Positions 26,800 to 35,937 are shown, numbered from the stretch's first letter. The stretch: DNA of 64,000 nt from Acetobacter sp. UBA5411 (GCF_002409645.1 NZ_DHNR01000009.1:1-64000); one strand, 5' to 3'. The notes: generated by a model from the letters alone, not told the origin. Numbers and translations are program-made.

Positions 26800-27216
26800 G
26801 TGAATTCCGCCAGCCAACAGACCGATATAAAACTGATTAAAGCGGCTTCCGCCGTTCGGGAGCGTGCCTACGCTCCCTATTCCGGCTTTAAAGTTGGAGC
26901 AGCGTTACGTTGCGACGACGGTCAGATTCATGTCGGGTGTAACGTCGAAAATGCGGCTTATCCTGAGGGGATCTGTGCGGAAGGCGGAGCCATCGCGGCA
27001 ATGGTGGCTGCTGGCGGTCGAAAGATCGTGGAGATCGTCGTGTGTGGTGGCGGAAGCGGCCCCTGCACTCCATGCGGTGGGTGCAGACAGAAGCTGCGTG
27101 AGTTCGGTGCTCCCGGGATGCCGGTCTATATGACTGATCCGGAAGGGCAGGTGCTGCTGGTGAAGACACTCAGTGAACTTCTGCCTGATAGTTTCGGTCC
27201 GGAAAGTCTGGATTGA
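26800..27216 (+). CDS. cdd: Cytidine deaminase
   Basis: Deaminates cytidine and deoxycytidine to uridine forms in pyrimidine salvage. The 138-aa protein has the zinc site intact: C59-A-E61 in EGICAEGGA (ligand and catalytic glutamate) and PC89TPC92GGCRQ. Length matches the homotetrameric form (about 130-140 aa). The start is a GTG only three bases after the galE stop with no obvious ribosome site, which points to translational coupling with galE. A hairpin at 27233-27265 follows the stop. Confidence 0.95.
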   Translation: MNSASQQTDIKLIKAASAVRERAYAPYSGFKVGAALRCDDGQIHVGCNVENAAYPEGICAEGGAIAAMVAAGGRKIVEIVVCGGGSGPCTPCGGCRQKLREFGAPGMPVYMTDPEGQVLLVKTLSELLPDSFGPESLD

Positions 27217-27232
27217 AAATCTGCATAAATAA

Positions 27233-27268
27233 CCCGGACATCCAGCTTATCGCCGGATGTCCGGGCTT
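27233..27268 (+). terminator. Terminator hairpin after cdd
   Basis: Perfect 11-bp stem (cccggacatcc at 27233-27243, ggatgtccggg at 27255-27265) followed by a short CTTT. The stem is strong but the T run is weak. Confidence 0.7.
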
Positions 27269-27354
27269 TGTGGCGTGCAATTCTGGAGGAAGGGTTTCCT
27301 CCGTTTGAAATGCTCTCATGCAATAAGGACAAACTACCGGAGAAACTTTTAAGA

Positions 27355-28149
27355 ATGGGTAAATTTCAGCAGACGATTTTATGTTTCAAAGGTTTTCGAA
27401 AGTATTTCCCACTCTTTACGGGAGTCGTCTTCTCCCTGCTGACGTCCGTTTCCGGGCCATCCTCTCATGCAGCCATCCCGCAACGTCCGGGGATCGGACA
27501 GACAGACCATCGTCAGGCTGTCGACATGGCCTCGTTGCCGTGGAGCGCTATTGGTCGGGTTCAGACGGAACTGGGGAGCCGTTGCACAGGTTTTCTGGTT
27601 GCGCCGACTGTCGTTGAAACGGCGGCGCACTGCCTGTTCCTGCCTAAAACGGGCCGATACATTCAGCCGCACGATGTTCACTTTCTGAGGGCCTACAGCA
27701 AAGGCCAGTATGCCGCTCATGCACGTGCGATTCGACTGCTGGTTCCACCGGAATATGACCCTCGCAACGAATCCCGCACAGCAGCCTTTGACCGGGCGAC
27801 CCTGTTTCTGGAAGCGCCCGTAGCGACCATGAAAGATGTGCTTGCCGTCTCGGATCGCTTGCCATCACCGGGAACTGATGTGGTGCTGGGTGGCTATGAG
27901 CAGGATTTCAGTGAAATTGTGCGTTCCGACATGGGGTGCCGAACAGGTGCGCTCATGGTGGATGGAGGCGGTAAACCCTTGGTTACGCATGACTGTTCCG
28001 CCACCCGAGGCAGCAGTGGCGCGCCTCTACTCAGTTTTCAGGATGGGCGGTGGACTGCTCTTGGCGTGCAGGTTCTGGCCAATTACGGGGTAGGCGGTGC
28101 GGCGGCACCGTTATTGCCTCTGGTGGCGGACGGTGGCGGGGGGCAATGA
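27355..28149 (+). CDS. Secreted trypsin-like serine protease
   Basis: A 264-aa S1-type peptidase for the periplasm or outside the cell. A signal peptide is visible (basic start, hydrophobic FPLFTGVVFSLLTSVSG, cleavage likely near SSHA-AIP). The catalytic triad is complete: H92 in TAAHC, D146 in AAFDRATLF and S221 in GSSGAP. Cysteines near R76 and the active site could form disulfides. The ATG at 27355 places the signal peptide at the right distance; an in-frame ATG at 27310 lies just after a hairpin of ggaggaa and ttcctcc (27285-27302). No protease inhibitor or obvious substrate gene is adjacent. Confidence 0.87.
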   Translation: MGKFQQTILCFKGFRKYFPLFTGVVFSLLTSVSGPSSHAAIPQRPGIGQTDHRQAVDMASLPWSAIGRVQTELGSRCTGFLVAPTVVETAAHCLFLPKTGRYIQPHDVHFLRAYSKGQYAAHARAIRLLVPPEYDPRNESRTAAFDRATLFLEAPVATMKDVLAVSDRLPSPGTDVVLGGYEQDFSEIVRSDMGCRTGALMVDGGGKPLVTHDCSATRGSSGAPLLSFQDGRWTALGVQVLANYGVGGAAAPLLPLVADGGGGQ

Positions 28150-28293
28150 TCACACCGCATCGTGATATACGCTTTTCGCATCTTACTTATTATTTTAATT
28201 GTTAAATAGAGCAGAGCAGACGAGCATGTCTGAACTGGGGCGCAACAGAAGGACGCCTCATTATCAACTCCATTTAGTTGGGGAGTCTCTGTT

Positions 28294-28905
28294 ATGGGTC
28301 GTCTAGCCAATCCTGGCCCTCTCGGTCTCGCCGGTTTCGGAATGACCACAATTCTGCTCAATGTCTGTAATGCCGGTTTCGTGCCGCTGAATTCTTCAGT
28401 GCTGGCCATGGGACTGGCGTTTGGCGGCTTCGCCCAGATGTGCGCGGGAATGCTGGAATATCCGAGGGGCAATACTTTCGGTCTTACCGCTTTCACATCC
28501 TATGGGGCGTTCTGGATCTCTCTGGTGCTGCTGATCTTCCTGCCGAAATTCGGTCTTGTCGCATCCGCGACACCCGGTGCGATGGCGGCTTATCTCGGCA
28601 CATGGGGTATTTTCACGGCCTTCATGTTTGTTGGCACGCTGAAAGCAAACCGCGTTCTGCAGTTCATCTTTGGCTCACTGACTGTGCTGTTCGCCCTGCT
28701 GGTCGCAGGGGAAATGACGGGCAATGCGACCATCACGCACTTTGCAGGTTTTGAAGGCCTGATCTGCGGTGCCTCCGCCCTGTATCTCGCCATGGCGGAA
28801 GTGCTGGAAGAGCAGTTCGGACACCCGATCCTGCCAACCGGCGCACAGCACCTGCCAGTTGTGTCGACCAGTCCAGTTCATTCTGTAAGAGTAGCTGCTG
28901 AATAA
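28294..28905 (+). CDS. Acetate/succinate permease, GPR1/FUN34/YaaH family
   Basis: A 203-aa inner-membrane protein with six hydrophobic helices. The family signature is present near the N terminus: NPGPLGLAGFGMTTILLN, plus GGFAQMCAGMLEYPRGNTFG. Members such as SatP move acetate and succinate with protons. In acetic acid bacteria this kind of carrier is linked with handling of high acetate, so it fits the suspected host, though transport direction is not shown. A GGGGAG ribosome site precedes the ATG, and a terminator hairpin follows at 28924-28959. Confidence 0.92.
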   Translation: MGRLANPGPLGLAGFGMTTILLNVCNAGFVPLNSSVLAMGLAFGGFAQMCAGMLEYPRGNTFGLTAFTSYGAFWISLVLLIFLPKFGLVASATPGAMAAYLGTWGIFTAFMFVGTLKANRVLQFIFGSLTVLFALLVAGEMTGNATITHFAGFEGLICGASALYLAMAEVLEEQFGHPILPTGAQHLPVVSTSPVHSVRVAAE

Positions 28906-28923
28906 AGAAAGTTTCACCAATTA

Positions 28924-28959
28924 AAAAAGGGCGGCTGCGTAACAACAGTCGCCCTTTTT
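28924..28959. terminator. Bidirectional terminator
   Basis: aaaaagggcggctg (28924-28937) pairs with cagtcgcccttttt (28946-28959) with one G-T pair and an eight-base loop. It has T runs on both strands, so it can end the permease transcript (+) and gloA (-). Confidence 0.85.
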
Positions 28960-28974
28960 GTATGAATAAGCCGA

Positions 28975-29376
28975 TCAGACAAATCGTCCCGGCGCACCGC
29001 GTTGCAGCACTTCGATCCGATACCCATCCGGGTCAGCGACAAAGAAGAACTGCCCGATCAGACGGCCTTCATTCTTCAGTTCCTTGACCGGCTCCGGCTT
29101 CAGACCTTCCTTTTCAAATCGTGCATGTTCGGCCTTGATGTCGCCAACCGAAACAGCGAGATGCCCGTATCCATCGCCACGATCATAAGGACGATCGCGA
29201 TCATGATTGACGGTCAGTTCCAGCTCAAAGGTCTGCTCGTCGTTTGACAGATAGATCAGCGTGAAACTGTCGAACACAAACCGATCCGCAACATGCAGAC
29301 CAAAAGCCTTTTCATAAAATGCCAGTGACGCCTTTTCGTCCCTGACCCGGATCATGGAATGGATCATCTTTGCCAT
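28975..29376 (-). CDS. gloA: Lactoylglutathione lyase (glyoxalase I)
   Basis: Converts the methylglyoxal-glutathione hemithioacetal to S-lactoylglutathione in the cytoplasm. At 133 aa it has the usual bacterial GloA length. All four metal ligands of the family are in place: H6, E53 in FELELTVN, H72 in DGYGHLA and E122 in DGYRIEVLQRG. The bacterial Ni-type enzyme is the likely form. The ABC exporter gene lies 45 bases upstream on the same strand but no function links them. Confidence 0.95.
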   Translation of the reverse strand: MAKMIHSMIRVRDEKASLAFYEKAFGLHVADRFVFDSFTLIYLSNDEQTFELELTVNHDRDRPYDRGDGYGHLAVSVGDIKAEHARFEKEGLKPEPVKELKNEGRLIGQFFFVADPDGYRIEVLQRGAPGRFV

Positions 29377-29421
29377 GGAGCGTTTCCTGTCTGTTGTTTG
29401 CGGGTGAATGAACCCCTGTAA

Positions 29422-31284
29422 TCAAAGGTCCGGAATGTCGAAAGCCTGCAATTCCAGAAACTCGCGATAGGGACCATCACGGCGTTCAAGCTCTGAGGGA
29501 GAACCGTCTTCCACGATCTTGCCTTTCTGCATCACGACAATGCGGTCAAAATCCTTCAGAGTGGACAGGCGATGCGCAACGGCGATGACGGTGCGCCCCT
29601 GCATCAGCCGGTGCAGGGCTTCCTGAATGTGATGCTCACTTTCGCTGTCGAGAGCGCTGGTCGCCTCGTCAAGGATCAGGATAGGCGCGTTACGCAGGAA
29701 GGCGCGGGCAATGGCGAGACGCTGGCGCTGGCCTCCCGACAGTTTCACGCCACGATCACCGACTTCTGTCGCAAAACCTTCCGGTAGCGCCATGATGAAA
29801 TCAGTACATTCTGCGGCTTCCGCTGCCGCCCGGACATCATCGTCAGAAGCGCCGGGTGTGCCATAGCGAATATTATCCATAACGGATCGGCGCAGCAGGG
29901 AAACATCCTGCGGCACGACGGACATGCAGCCTCGCAGGGCTTTTTCTGACAGATCGAGGATATTCACGCCATCGATCATGACAGCGCCATCCTGCACATA
30001 ACGCTGCCGCTGAAGCAGCGCGAGAACCGTGCTTTTGCCGGAACCGGAACGTCCGACAAGGCCGACACGCGTGCCGGGCGCAACATGCAGATTGAAATGC
30101 TCCAGCACATTGGGGCCAGTCGGATAATGAAACACCACATCCTGAAAGGACACTTCGCCCTTGGGAGGAGTGGGGAAATCCCGGGCGTCGGCCCGGTCGT
30201 GCATTTCATGGGGAATAAGGATTGTTGAAAGCGTCTCTCCCAGCCGGGCCGTATGCTGCACGGTCTCCACGAGAGCGACGGCCAGATCGCGCGTGCCGTG
30301 CAGGATCATGAAGCCGAGACTGACCACCATGACCACATCGCCAACCGTTGCGGCGCCGACCTGCCACAGCCAGACAATCCAGACGAGCAGGCCCGCAGTC
30401 AGAATGGCCGTCAGAACCGCGTGGACAAGACGCAGGATTTCCATGTTGCGCAGGGAAACACCACGCACCGCCATTTCGCTATCGAGCAGTCCAGCCAGTC
30501 GTGTTCGCTCAAATCCAAGCATGCCGAAGGTGCGGACCAGCGGCAGATTGCCGACCACGTCCTGCATTTCCCCGTCAATATTGGCTGCTGACCCGGCATA
30601 GGACGAGTGCAGCTTCTTGCCACCCCGCGCCATGCGGAACATCAGGGCGGCCAGTGTGAAGGCAAGGGCAGTGATGACGCTGCCCATCAGGGGACTGACG
30701 CTGATCATCAGGCCGATCGAAAGCAGGACATTCAGGCACGGCGGCAGGATGTTCCACGCCAGCAGGCTTTCAAGCGTGAAGGAGGCGTTGCCCGCCGTGG
30801 AAATGCGGGCCGCCAGAGCCGCCGGCATACGGTCGGAGAAATAACCCGTGGAGTGACCGGTAAGATAACGGAACAGATCTCGGCGCACATCGCCTGTAAC
30901 GGCCACAAACGTCTTGGCCGCATACCAACCTGCAACGCGCCAGGACAGATTATCCACTGCGATGATGCCAGCCAGCCAGATGACGGCAATCCAGACCGGT
31001 CGCACGGAAGTGCCGGCCTTATGCTGGTTCATCGTGTCCACCAGATGTCTGATGGACGAAGAAGAGAAGACGGCGCAGGAAACAGCGAGGCCTACAAAGC
31101 CAAACACCATGACATGCGGAAAGGCGCGGTTTCGTGCATAGCGCATGAGAAAACGCACGGGATGACCAGCATATTGCGGAAGATCTGTATCGGGGACAGT
31201 GATCTCGCTGTCGTTACTCACGCGGCTCGGCTCATGCGTCATCTGTCCTGTCAACTTTTGGGTGAGTTTAAGCGTTTGTGCCAT
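29422..31284 (-). CDS. ABC exporter half-transporter (fused membrane and ATPase domains)
   Basis: A 620-aa protein with six hydrophobic helices (about residues 45-320) and a C-terminal ATPase. The nucleotide site is complete: Walker A GRSGSGKST, Q-loop VVPQDVSLL, signature KLSGGQRQR, Walker B ILILDEATSALD and the switch histidine in VAHRLS. This is the homodimeric MsbA/MDR-type layout; the substrate could be a lipid, peptide or drug. A GTG 15 bases upstream (31299) is an alternative start; the ATG at 31284 is preferred, although neither has a good ribosome site. It is divergent from the GT4 gene at 31419, which may hint at an envelope substrate. Confidence 0.9.
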   Translation of the reverse strand: MAQTLKLTQKLTGQMTHEPSRVSNDSEITVPDTDLPQYAGHPVRFLMRYARNRAFPHVMVFGFVGLAVSCAVFSSSSIRHLVDTMNQHKAGTSVRPVWIAVIWLAGIIAVDNLSWRVAGWYAAKTFVAVTGDVRRDLFRYLTGHSTGYFSDRMPAALAARISTAGNASFTLESLLAWNILPPCLNVLLSIGLMISVSPLMGSVITALAFTLAALMFRMARGGKKLHSSYAGSAANIDGEMQDVVGNLPLVRTFGMLGFERTRLAGLLDSEMAVRGVSLRNMEILRLVHAVLTAILTAGLLVWIVWLWQVGAATVGDVVMVVSLGFMILHGTRDLAVALVETVQHTARLGETLSTILIPHEMHDRADARDFPTPPKGEVSFQDVVFHYPTGPNVLEHFNLHVAPGTRVGLVGRSGSGKSTVLALLQRQRYVQDGAVMIDGVNILDLSEKALRGCMSVVPQDVSLLRRSVMDNIRYGTPGASDDDVRAAAEAAECTDFIMALPEGFATEVGDRGVKLSGGQRQRLAIARAFLRNAPILILDEATSALDSESEHHIQEALHRLMQGRTVIAVAHRLSTLKDFDRIVVMQKGKIVEDGSPSELERRDGPYREFLELQAFDIPDL

Positions 31285-31418
31285 GAGTGAAAAGCTCACA
31301 CAGCAATACGGAAATCGTATGTCCTGTAGCGTTTAAAGTCGGTGAAGCCGGAAAGGTTCACTCTGATCCGGATGTAGAGTGCCTGTAGAACAACAATAAA
31401 GATGCGGAGTTACCGGTC

Positions 31419-32465
31419 ATGCGTATCGCCCAGATTGCCCCGCTCCACGAAGCCGTTCCGCCCAAGCTCTATGGTGGCACAGAACGGGTGGTAGCTTTTC
31501 TTACCGACGAACTGGTCAAAATGGGGCATGATGTCACCCTGTTCGCCAGCGGTGACAGTGTGACATCAGCAACGCTGGAGGCGGTGTGGCCCCGGGCATT
31601 GCGACTTGATCCGGCCATCCGTGATCCGATTGCGCCGCACATGCTGCTCATGGAACGCGCAGCACAGCGCGCCGATGATTTCGATATCCTGCATTTCCAT
31701 ATGGATTACTGGCCGTTTACCTATTTCAGCCGTCAGAAAACGCCTTTCGTGACGACCATGCACGGCCGGCTTGATCTGATGGAACTCCAGCCGGTTTTCG
31801 ACGCCTTTCCACAGGTGCCGATCGTCTCCATTTCCGACAGCCAGCGCCGACCGTTGCCACAGGCGCGTTACGCCGGAACCGTCCTGCATGGATTACCTGA
31901 ACATCTGCTGACGCCACAGCCTGGCCCCAGAGACTATCTCGCTTTTCTGGGACGTATCTGTCCCGAAAAAGGGATCGATAAAGCCATTCGCATCGCCCGC
32001 GCTGTCGGTATGCCGCTGAAAATTGCGGCCAAGGTGGACAAGGTTGATGTCGAATATTTCGAGCGCGACATCCTGCCGATGCTTGGAGATGGCGTCGAAC
32101 TCGTCGGCGAGATCAATGATACGCAGAAATCGGCTTTTCTTTCAGGTGCACGCGCCCTGCTGATGCCGATCGACTGGCCCGAGCCCTTCGGGCTGGTCAT
32201 GATCGAAGCCATGGCCTGCGGTACGCCGGTGATCGCTTTCCGTCATGGCTCCGTGCCGGAGGTCATTGAGGATGGTGTGACAGGCGCTATCGTCACCAAT
32301 GAGAAAGAGGCTATTGCGGCGTATCCCCGTGTCGAAAAACTCGACCCCGCCAGTATTCGACGTGAATTCGAGAAACGCTTCACAGCGCGTCGCATGGCGG
32401 AGAATTATCTGGCCATTTACCAGACACTGATTGAAGAACGGTCTGGAAAGACCAGTCGTCAATAA
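31419..32465 (+). CDS. GT4-family glycosyltransferase
   Basis: A 348-aa GT-B enzyme. The N-terminal domain begins MRIAQIAPLHEAVPPKLYGG, whose glycine-rich loop is the acceptor/donor cleft pattern of GT4. The C-terminal domain has the E-x7-E donor motif WPEPFGLVMIEAMACGTPVI, then GSVPEVIEDGVTG. No membrane helix or signal is seen. It is a single-domain enzyme unlike the large repeat-bearing ones elsewhere in the window. The sugar and acceptor are unknown. The structured RNA at 32506-32581 lies just after its stop and before the next gene. Confidence 0.9.
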   Translation: MRIAQIAPLHEAVPPKLYGGTERVVAFLTDELVKMGHDVTLFASGDSVTSATLEAVWPRALRLDPAIRDPIAPHMLLMERAAQRADDFDILHFHMDYWPFTYFSRQKTPFVTTMHGRLDLMELQPVFDAFPQVPIVSISDSQRRPLPQARYAGTVLHGLPEHLLTPQPGPRDYLAFLGRICPEKGIDKAIRIARAVGMPLKIAAKVDKVDVEYFERDILPMLGDGVELVGEINDTQKSAFLSGARALLMPIDWPEPFGLVMIEAMACGTPVIAFRHGSVPEVIEDGVTGAIVTNEKEAIAAYPRVEKLDPASIRREFEKRFTARRMAENYLAIYQTLIEERSGKTSRQ

Positions 32466-32505
32466 TGTCGGTTCTGAACAACGCCAACCCTGTGCAATAA
32501 CAGGA

Positions 32506-32581
32506 GCCAGACATGAGGAAGCCCGGCTTGCTCCACGGGGAGGCTTACCGCAAGGTTACGCCTCTGCGTCGGAGAGCTGGC
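32506..32581 (+). ncRNA. Candidate structured leader RNA (three-way junction)
   Basis: The 76-base stretch folds by eye into a closed multi-helix shape. Outer helix gccag (32506-32510) with ctggc (32577-32581); a small hairpin aagc/gctt (32519-32529); ctcc (32531-32534) with ggag (32571-32574); and an inner helix gaggc (32540-32544) with gcctc (32560-32564), extended by acc/ggt and capped by a GCAA (GNRA) tetraloop. It ends 24 bases before the ATG of a small membrane protein, where a leader element or riboswitch would sit. It was not matched to a known class. Confidence 0.4.
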
Positions 32582-32604
32582 GCTTATAGACAAGACGGGA
32601 CGGG

Positions 32605-33120
32605 ATGATCATGAAAAGTCGCCATATCTGGCATCCTCTGAGCTGGTTCTACAAGGACCGGCACCGTGACGATTCCGCTCCCGTTACGCCAAGCTGGCTC
32701 GACAAGTTCAATGATCGTCTGGCGATCCGGATGACCATCATTTTCGGCAGCATCTGGTGCGTCTATGCCTTCATGTTGTTTTCCCTGCTGCCGGTTTTCA
32801 AGCCGGAATGGCAGGGAGGGCTGCTCTATGTCAGCAATTCCATACAGCTCGTGGCGCTTCCGGCCCTGATGGTGGGCAGCGCCATTCTTGCGCGCGGCAA
32901 TGATCAGCGGGCTGCAGAAGATCATGCGGCTCTTATCGAGATCCTCAGCGATGTGCGTGAAGAGGTCACTCGTCTGCGCACGATGACGGCGAACATTGCC
33001 CAGCAGGAAACACAGAATAGCGAAAGACCGACTGATCTGGTTTCCATTTCCAATGATGCGGTTATTTCCGTGAACGAGCCGGAACCCCCGACGGGCGGAG
33101 GGACCAAGGCTGGTGCCTGA
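32605..33120 (+). CDS. Small two-helix membrane protein, possibly low-affinity iron permease-like
   Basis: A 171-aa protein with two hydrophobic segments (about residues 48-68, IIFGSIWCVYAFMLFSLL, and 78-98, VALPALMVGSAILA), followed by a heptad-like acidic tail (AALIEILSDVREEVTRLRT) that is probably cytoplasmic. The size, the two helices and the soluble C-terminal helix recall the low-affinity iron permease / DUF1003-type small membrane proteins, but no diagnostic residue was found, so this is a weak guess. Starts at 32605 and 32611 (both ATG) are equally possible. It follows the candidate structured RNA, which would fit a regulated transporter. Confidence 0.6.
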   Translation: MIMKSRHIWHPLSWFYKDRHRDDSAPVTPSWLDKFNDRLAIRMTIIFGSIWCVYAFMLFSLLPVFKPEWQGGLLYVSNSIQLVALPALMVGSAILARGNDQRAAEDHAALIEILSDVREEVTRLRTMTANIAQQETQNSERPTDLVSISNDAVISVNEPEPPTGGGTKAGA

Positions 33121-33128
33121 CAGACGGA

Positions 33129-33548
33129 TCAGGTTCCGAAAAGATGCAGCACAACTTCCCTTTGGTGCGGCGCGCGACGATGCTCGAAAAGGTAAAGGCC
33201 CTGCCAGATACCAAGAGCTGGCTCGGAATCAATGACCGGGATGCTGAGGCCGGATTGCGTCAGCATTGTCCGCAGATGGGCGGGCATGTCGTCAGCTCCT
33301 TCCGTGGAATGTCGGTACCGGCCGTTTTCTTCCGGAACGAGCGTTTCGAAAAACGTGGCGATATCGGCGCGCACCGTGGAATCCGCATTTTCCTGTACGG
33401 TCAGAGAGCAGGATGTATGCGGACACCAGAGCGTCAGTAGTCCTGTGAACACGCCTGTCTCGCGCACCCAGTCCAGAACGGGCCGGGTAATGGGAACAAG
33501 CCCCTTGCCCTGCGTTCTGAACGTCAGGCGATGGGTATGCTGTTTCAT
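33129..33548 (-). CDS. YjbQ/UPF0047 family protein
   Basis: A 139-aa member of the YjbQ (UPF0047) family, small soluble trimers with weak reported thiamine-phosphate synthase activity and unknown main role. The family blocks are present in order: CPHTSCSLTVQEN, YRHSTEGADDMPAH, and LGIWQGLYLFEHR. The ATG at 33548 follows a GGGAGAC site; the frame is open upstream but would overlap the divergent porin. The start is only 27 bases from that of the porin. Confidence 0.92.
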   Translation of the reverse strand: MKQHTHRLTFRTQGKGLVPITRPVLDWVRETGVFTGLLTLWCPHTSCSLTVQENADSTVRADIATFFETLVPEENGRYRHSTEGADDMPAHLRTMLTQSGLSIPVIDSEPALGIWQGLYLFEHRRAPHQREVVLHLFGT

Positions 33549-33575
33549 GGTCTGTCTCCCTGTCAGGCCGGTCGG

Positions 33576-34898
33576 ATGGTGAAGGTCAGAAAGACCTGTC
33601 CACCCCGTTGGCGGGTCTGTGGGTTGCTTGTCGGAACGGCTTTCCTTCTGACCACCGAAACGGCCCGTGCGGCGGAAAGTCTGGACTGGCTTGCTGACCC
33701 CGGTGGCTGGAGCGGTCTGAAGAAACAATGGCAGAAAGCCGGTGTCGATGTCAGCATCGAGGATGTCGAGGAACTCTGGTCCATTCCGACAGGCGGGGCC
33801 TTGCCCTCCCAGCACTATGTCGGTCTGACGGATGTGGATGTCGTGCTGGATCTTGCAAGACTGGGTGGTAGCAGCGAACGCGACGGAGCCTGGGGCAAAT
33901 TCGAGGTCAGCGCTCTTGATCTCAGAGGAAAGCCTTTCAGTAACTATCCCTTGTATGCGTTCAATCAGACATCATCCAGCGAGGCGGACCCTAACCTGCG
34001 GCTGTATGAACTGGCCTACAACTGGACCAGTGCAGGCGGACATATCGACACGCGGATCGGCAAGCTCGACCTGAGCCAAGACTTCATGGTCAGCACGACG
34101 GCGCAGACTTTCCTGAATGCGTCGTTTGGCTGGCCGATGCTGCCGAGTAACAACCTCTACGGACAGGGACCGGCTTCTCCCGTCGCCACGCCGGCAGTCC
34201 GTCTGCGGTACGCTTTCTCGAAAGGGTGGCAGGCCCAGCTCGCCGTGGCGGATGATAACGGCACCGGGGCAAAGTCTTTCATCAACAATACCGATCCATG
34301 GAACCAGAATCAGGATCCGGGCGGCACACATTTCAATTTCAAAACCGGTACGTTCGTGATCGGTGAAGTTGCGCATAACGTCAATCACGATGGGAAGTCG
34401 GGGACATACAAGGCCGGCTTCTATGTCGATACCGGGCGCTTCCCGTTGCAGGCCAATCAGGATGTCAGTCGCCGTGGCAACTGGGAAGTCTATATGGTTA
34501 TGGACCATACGCTCCTGAAGAATAGAGGAGCGGGCGAACTGCGCGGGTTCGTGCGGTGGGAATATACGGGGCTGGCCGACCGCAACCAGATTTCCTCTTC
34601 GCTGGATGCGGGCCTCGTTCTCGATGGTCCTTTTCATCGCTCCGGTGACAATGTCGGGATTGGCTTTGGTTACGCGGCTCCCAGCCATTACCTGATGCTT
34701 CAGCGTCCGGATGGCTCGGAGCGGCATCACGGTAATGAATACCATCTGGAACTGACCTACGCTGCTCAGGTTCTGCCGTGGCTTGTGGTGCAGCCGGATG
34801 TGCAGGGACTCATCAATCCCAGCGGCGGAGCTTATGACGACGGCAAGAAAGTTAAGTCCGCGCTGATCTTCGGTCTGCACATGGATGCGTCTTTCTGA
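33576..34898 (+). CDS. oprB: Carbohydrate-selective porin, OprB family
   Basis: A 440-aa outer-membrane porin. A signal peptide is visible (MVKVRKTCPPRWR, hydrophobic VCGLLVGTAFLL, cleavage near ARA-AES). The mature part has the OprB pattern: WSGLKKQWQKAGVDVSIEDV near the start, LRLYELAYNW, IDTRIGKLDLSQDFM, then alternating strands such as KAGFYVDTGRF and a terminal phenylalanine (LHMDASF) for BAM recognition. OprB porins admit glucose and other sugars and are common in acetic acid bacteria beside periplasmic sugar oxidases. The ATG at 33576 is preferred because it starts the signal peptide. Confidence 0.93.
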   Translation: MVKVRKTCPPRWRVCGLLVGTAFLLTTETARAAESLDWLADPGGWSGLKKQWQKAGVDVSIEDVEELWSIPTGGALPSQHYVGLTDVDVVLDLARLGGSSERDGAWGKFEVSALDLRGKPFSNYPLYAFNQTSSSEADPNLRLYELAYNWTSAGGHIDTRIGKLDLSQDFMVSTTAQTFLNASFGWPMLPSNNLYGQGPASPVATPAVRLRYAFSKGWQAQLAVADDNGTGAKSFINNTDPWNQNQDPGGTHFNFKTGTFVIGEVAHNVNHDGKSGTYKAGFYVDTGRFPLQANQDVSRRGNWEVYMVMDHTLLKNRGAGELRGFVRWEYTGLADRNQISSSLDAGLVLDGPFHRSGDNVGIGFGYAAPSHYLMLQRPDGSERHHGNEYHLELTYAAQVLPWLVVQPDVQGLINPSGGAYDDGKKVKSALIFGLHMDASF

Positions 34899-34994
34899 TC
34901 ATCGAAACCGCGGCAATGTTTTCCCGTGCTGTGCAGAGACGGACGTGATGTGGCACAAGGCGGTCCCTGATCTCGATAATGCGCAAGGAACGGC

Positions 34995-35915
34995 ATGATC
35001 ACGCGCCTCTTTCCTGTCTGGGCCGTGCTGTTTTCTGGCGCGGCGCTTGTCTGGCCGACAGTTTTTACATCGTATGTCTGGGCCGTTACGTCTCTGCTGG
35101 CGTTCATCATGGTCACGATGGGCGTAACGCTTACGCCCGGTGACTTTCTCCGCATTGCGCGCAAGCCCAAGGCGGTTATTGCCGGGATCGGGCTGCATTA
35201 CCTCGTGATGCCGTTGGCCGCGTGGCTGATCGCGACAATGCTGTCCATGCCGGAAGATCTGAAAACCGGCATGGTTCTGGTCGGCTGCGTCGCCAGCGGT
35301 ACGGCGTCCAACGTCATCATCTATCTGGCAGGTGGCGATGTGGCGTTGTCAGTCAGTATCAGCATGGTCTCGACGCTGGTCGGGATTGTCGCAACGCCGC
35401 TGCTCACCCGCCTGTATCTGTCTGCCGATGTGGCCGTTGACAGCTGGGGGCTGTTTCGCAGCCTGCTGATGATCGTGGCGCTTCCGCTTGTCGGCGGACT
35501 GGCGATCAACACGTTCTTTCACAAGACGGTTCGACAGATTGAACCAGCTCTGCCAGTTGTGGCCATGCTGTCGATCCTACTTATCATTGCAAGCATTGTC
35601 GCCAGCGTGAAACCGTCGCTGGCAGCGGTTGGTCCGCTCGTGCTGGTCGGTGTCATTCTCCACAATGCGACCGGTTTGCTCGGTGGCTACTGGGGCGGGC
35701 GTCTGCTGGGGTTTGATGAGGCGGTTTGCCGGACACTGGCCATTGAGGTTGGAATGCAGAATTCCGGCCTCGCGGCGACGCTGGGACGGCTTTACTTCGC
35801 ACCTCTCGCGGCCTTGCCGGGAGTGATCTTTTCAATCTGGCACAATATTTCCGGCTCCATTCTGGCGGGCTACTGGAATGCGCATCCGGCCAGAAAAAGA
35901 GCGGAAAATAACTGA
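34995..35915 (+). CDS. Bile acid:Na+ symporter (BASS) family transporter
   Basis: A 306-aa inner-membrane carrier with about ten hydrophobic helices. The family's two crossover motifs are present: GCVASGTASNVIIYLAGGDV and IEVGMQNSGLAATLG. The closest known relatives with these motifs are the PanS-type organic-anion carriers (pantoate, ketopantoate and similar). It follows the porin by 96 bases on the same strand and may share its transcript, but the link is only positional. Confidence 0.9.
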   Translation: MITRLFPVWAVLFSGAALVWPTVFTSYVWAVTSLLAFIMVTMGVTLTPGDFLRIARKPKAVIAGIGLHYLVMPLAAWLIATMLSMPEDLKTGMVLVGCVASGTASNVIIYLAGGDVALSVSISMVSTLVGIVATPLLTRLYLSADVAVDSWGLFRSLLMIVALPLVGGLAINTFFHKTVRQIEPALPVVAMLSILLIIASIVASVKPSLAAVGPLVLVGVILHNATGLLGGYWGGRLLGFDEAVCRTLAIEVGMQNSGLAATLGRLYFAPLAALPGVIFSIWHNISGSILAGYWNAHPARKRAENN

Positions 35916-35937
35916 AAAAGTCGTGACTAACGCCGTT

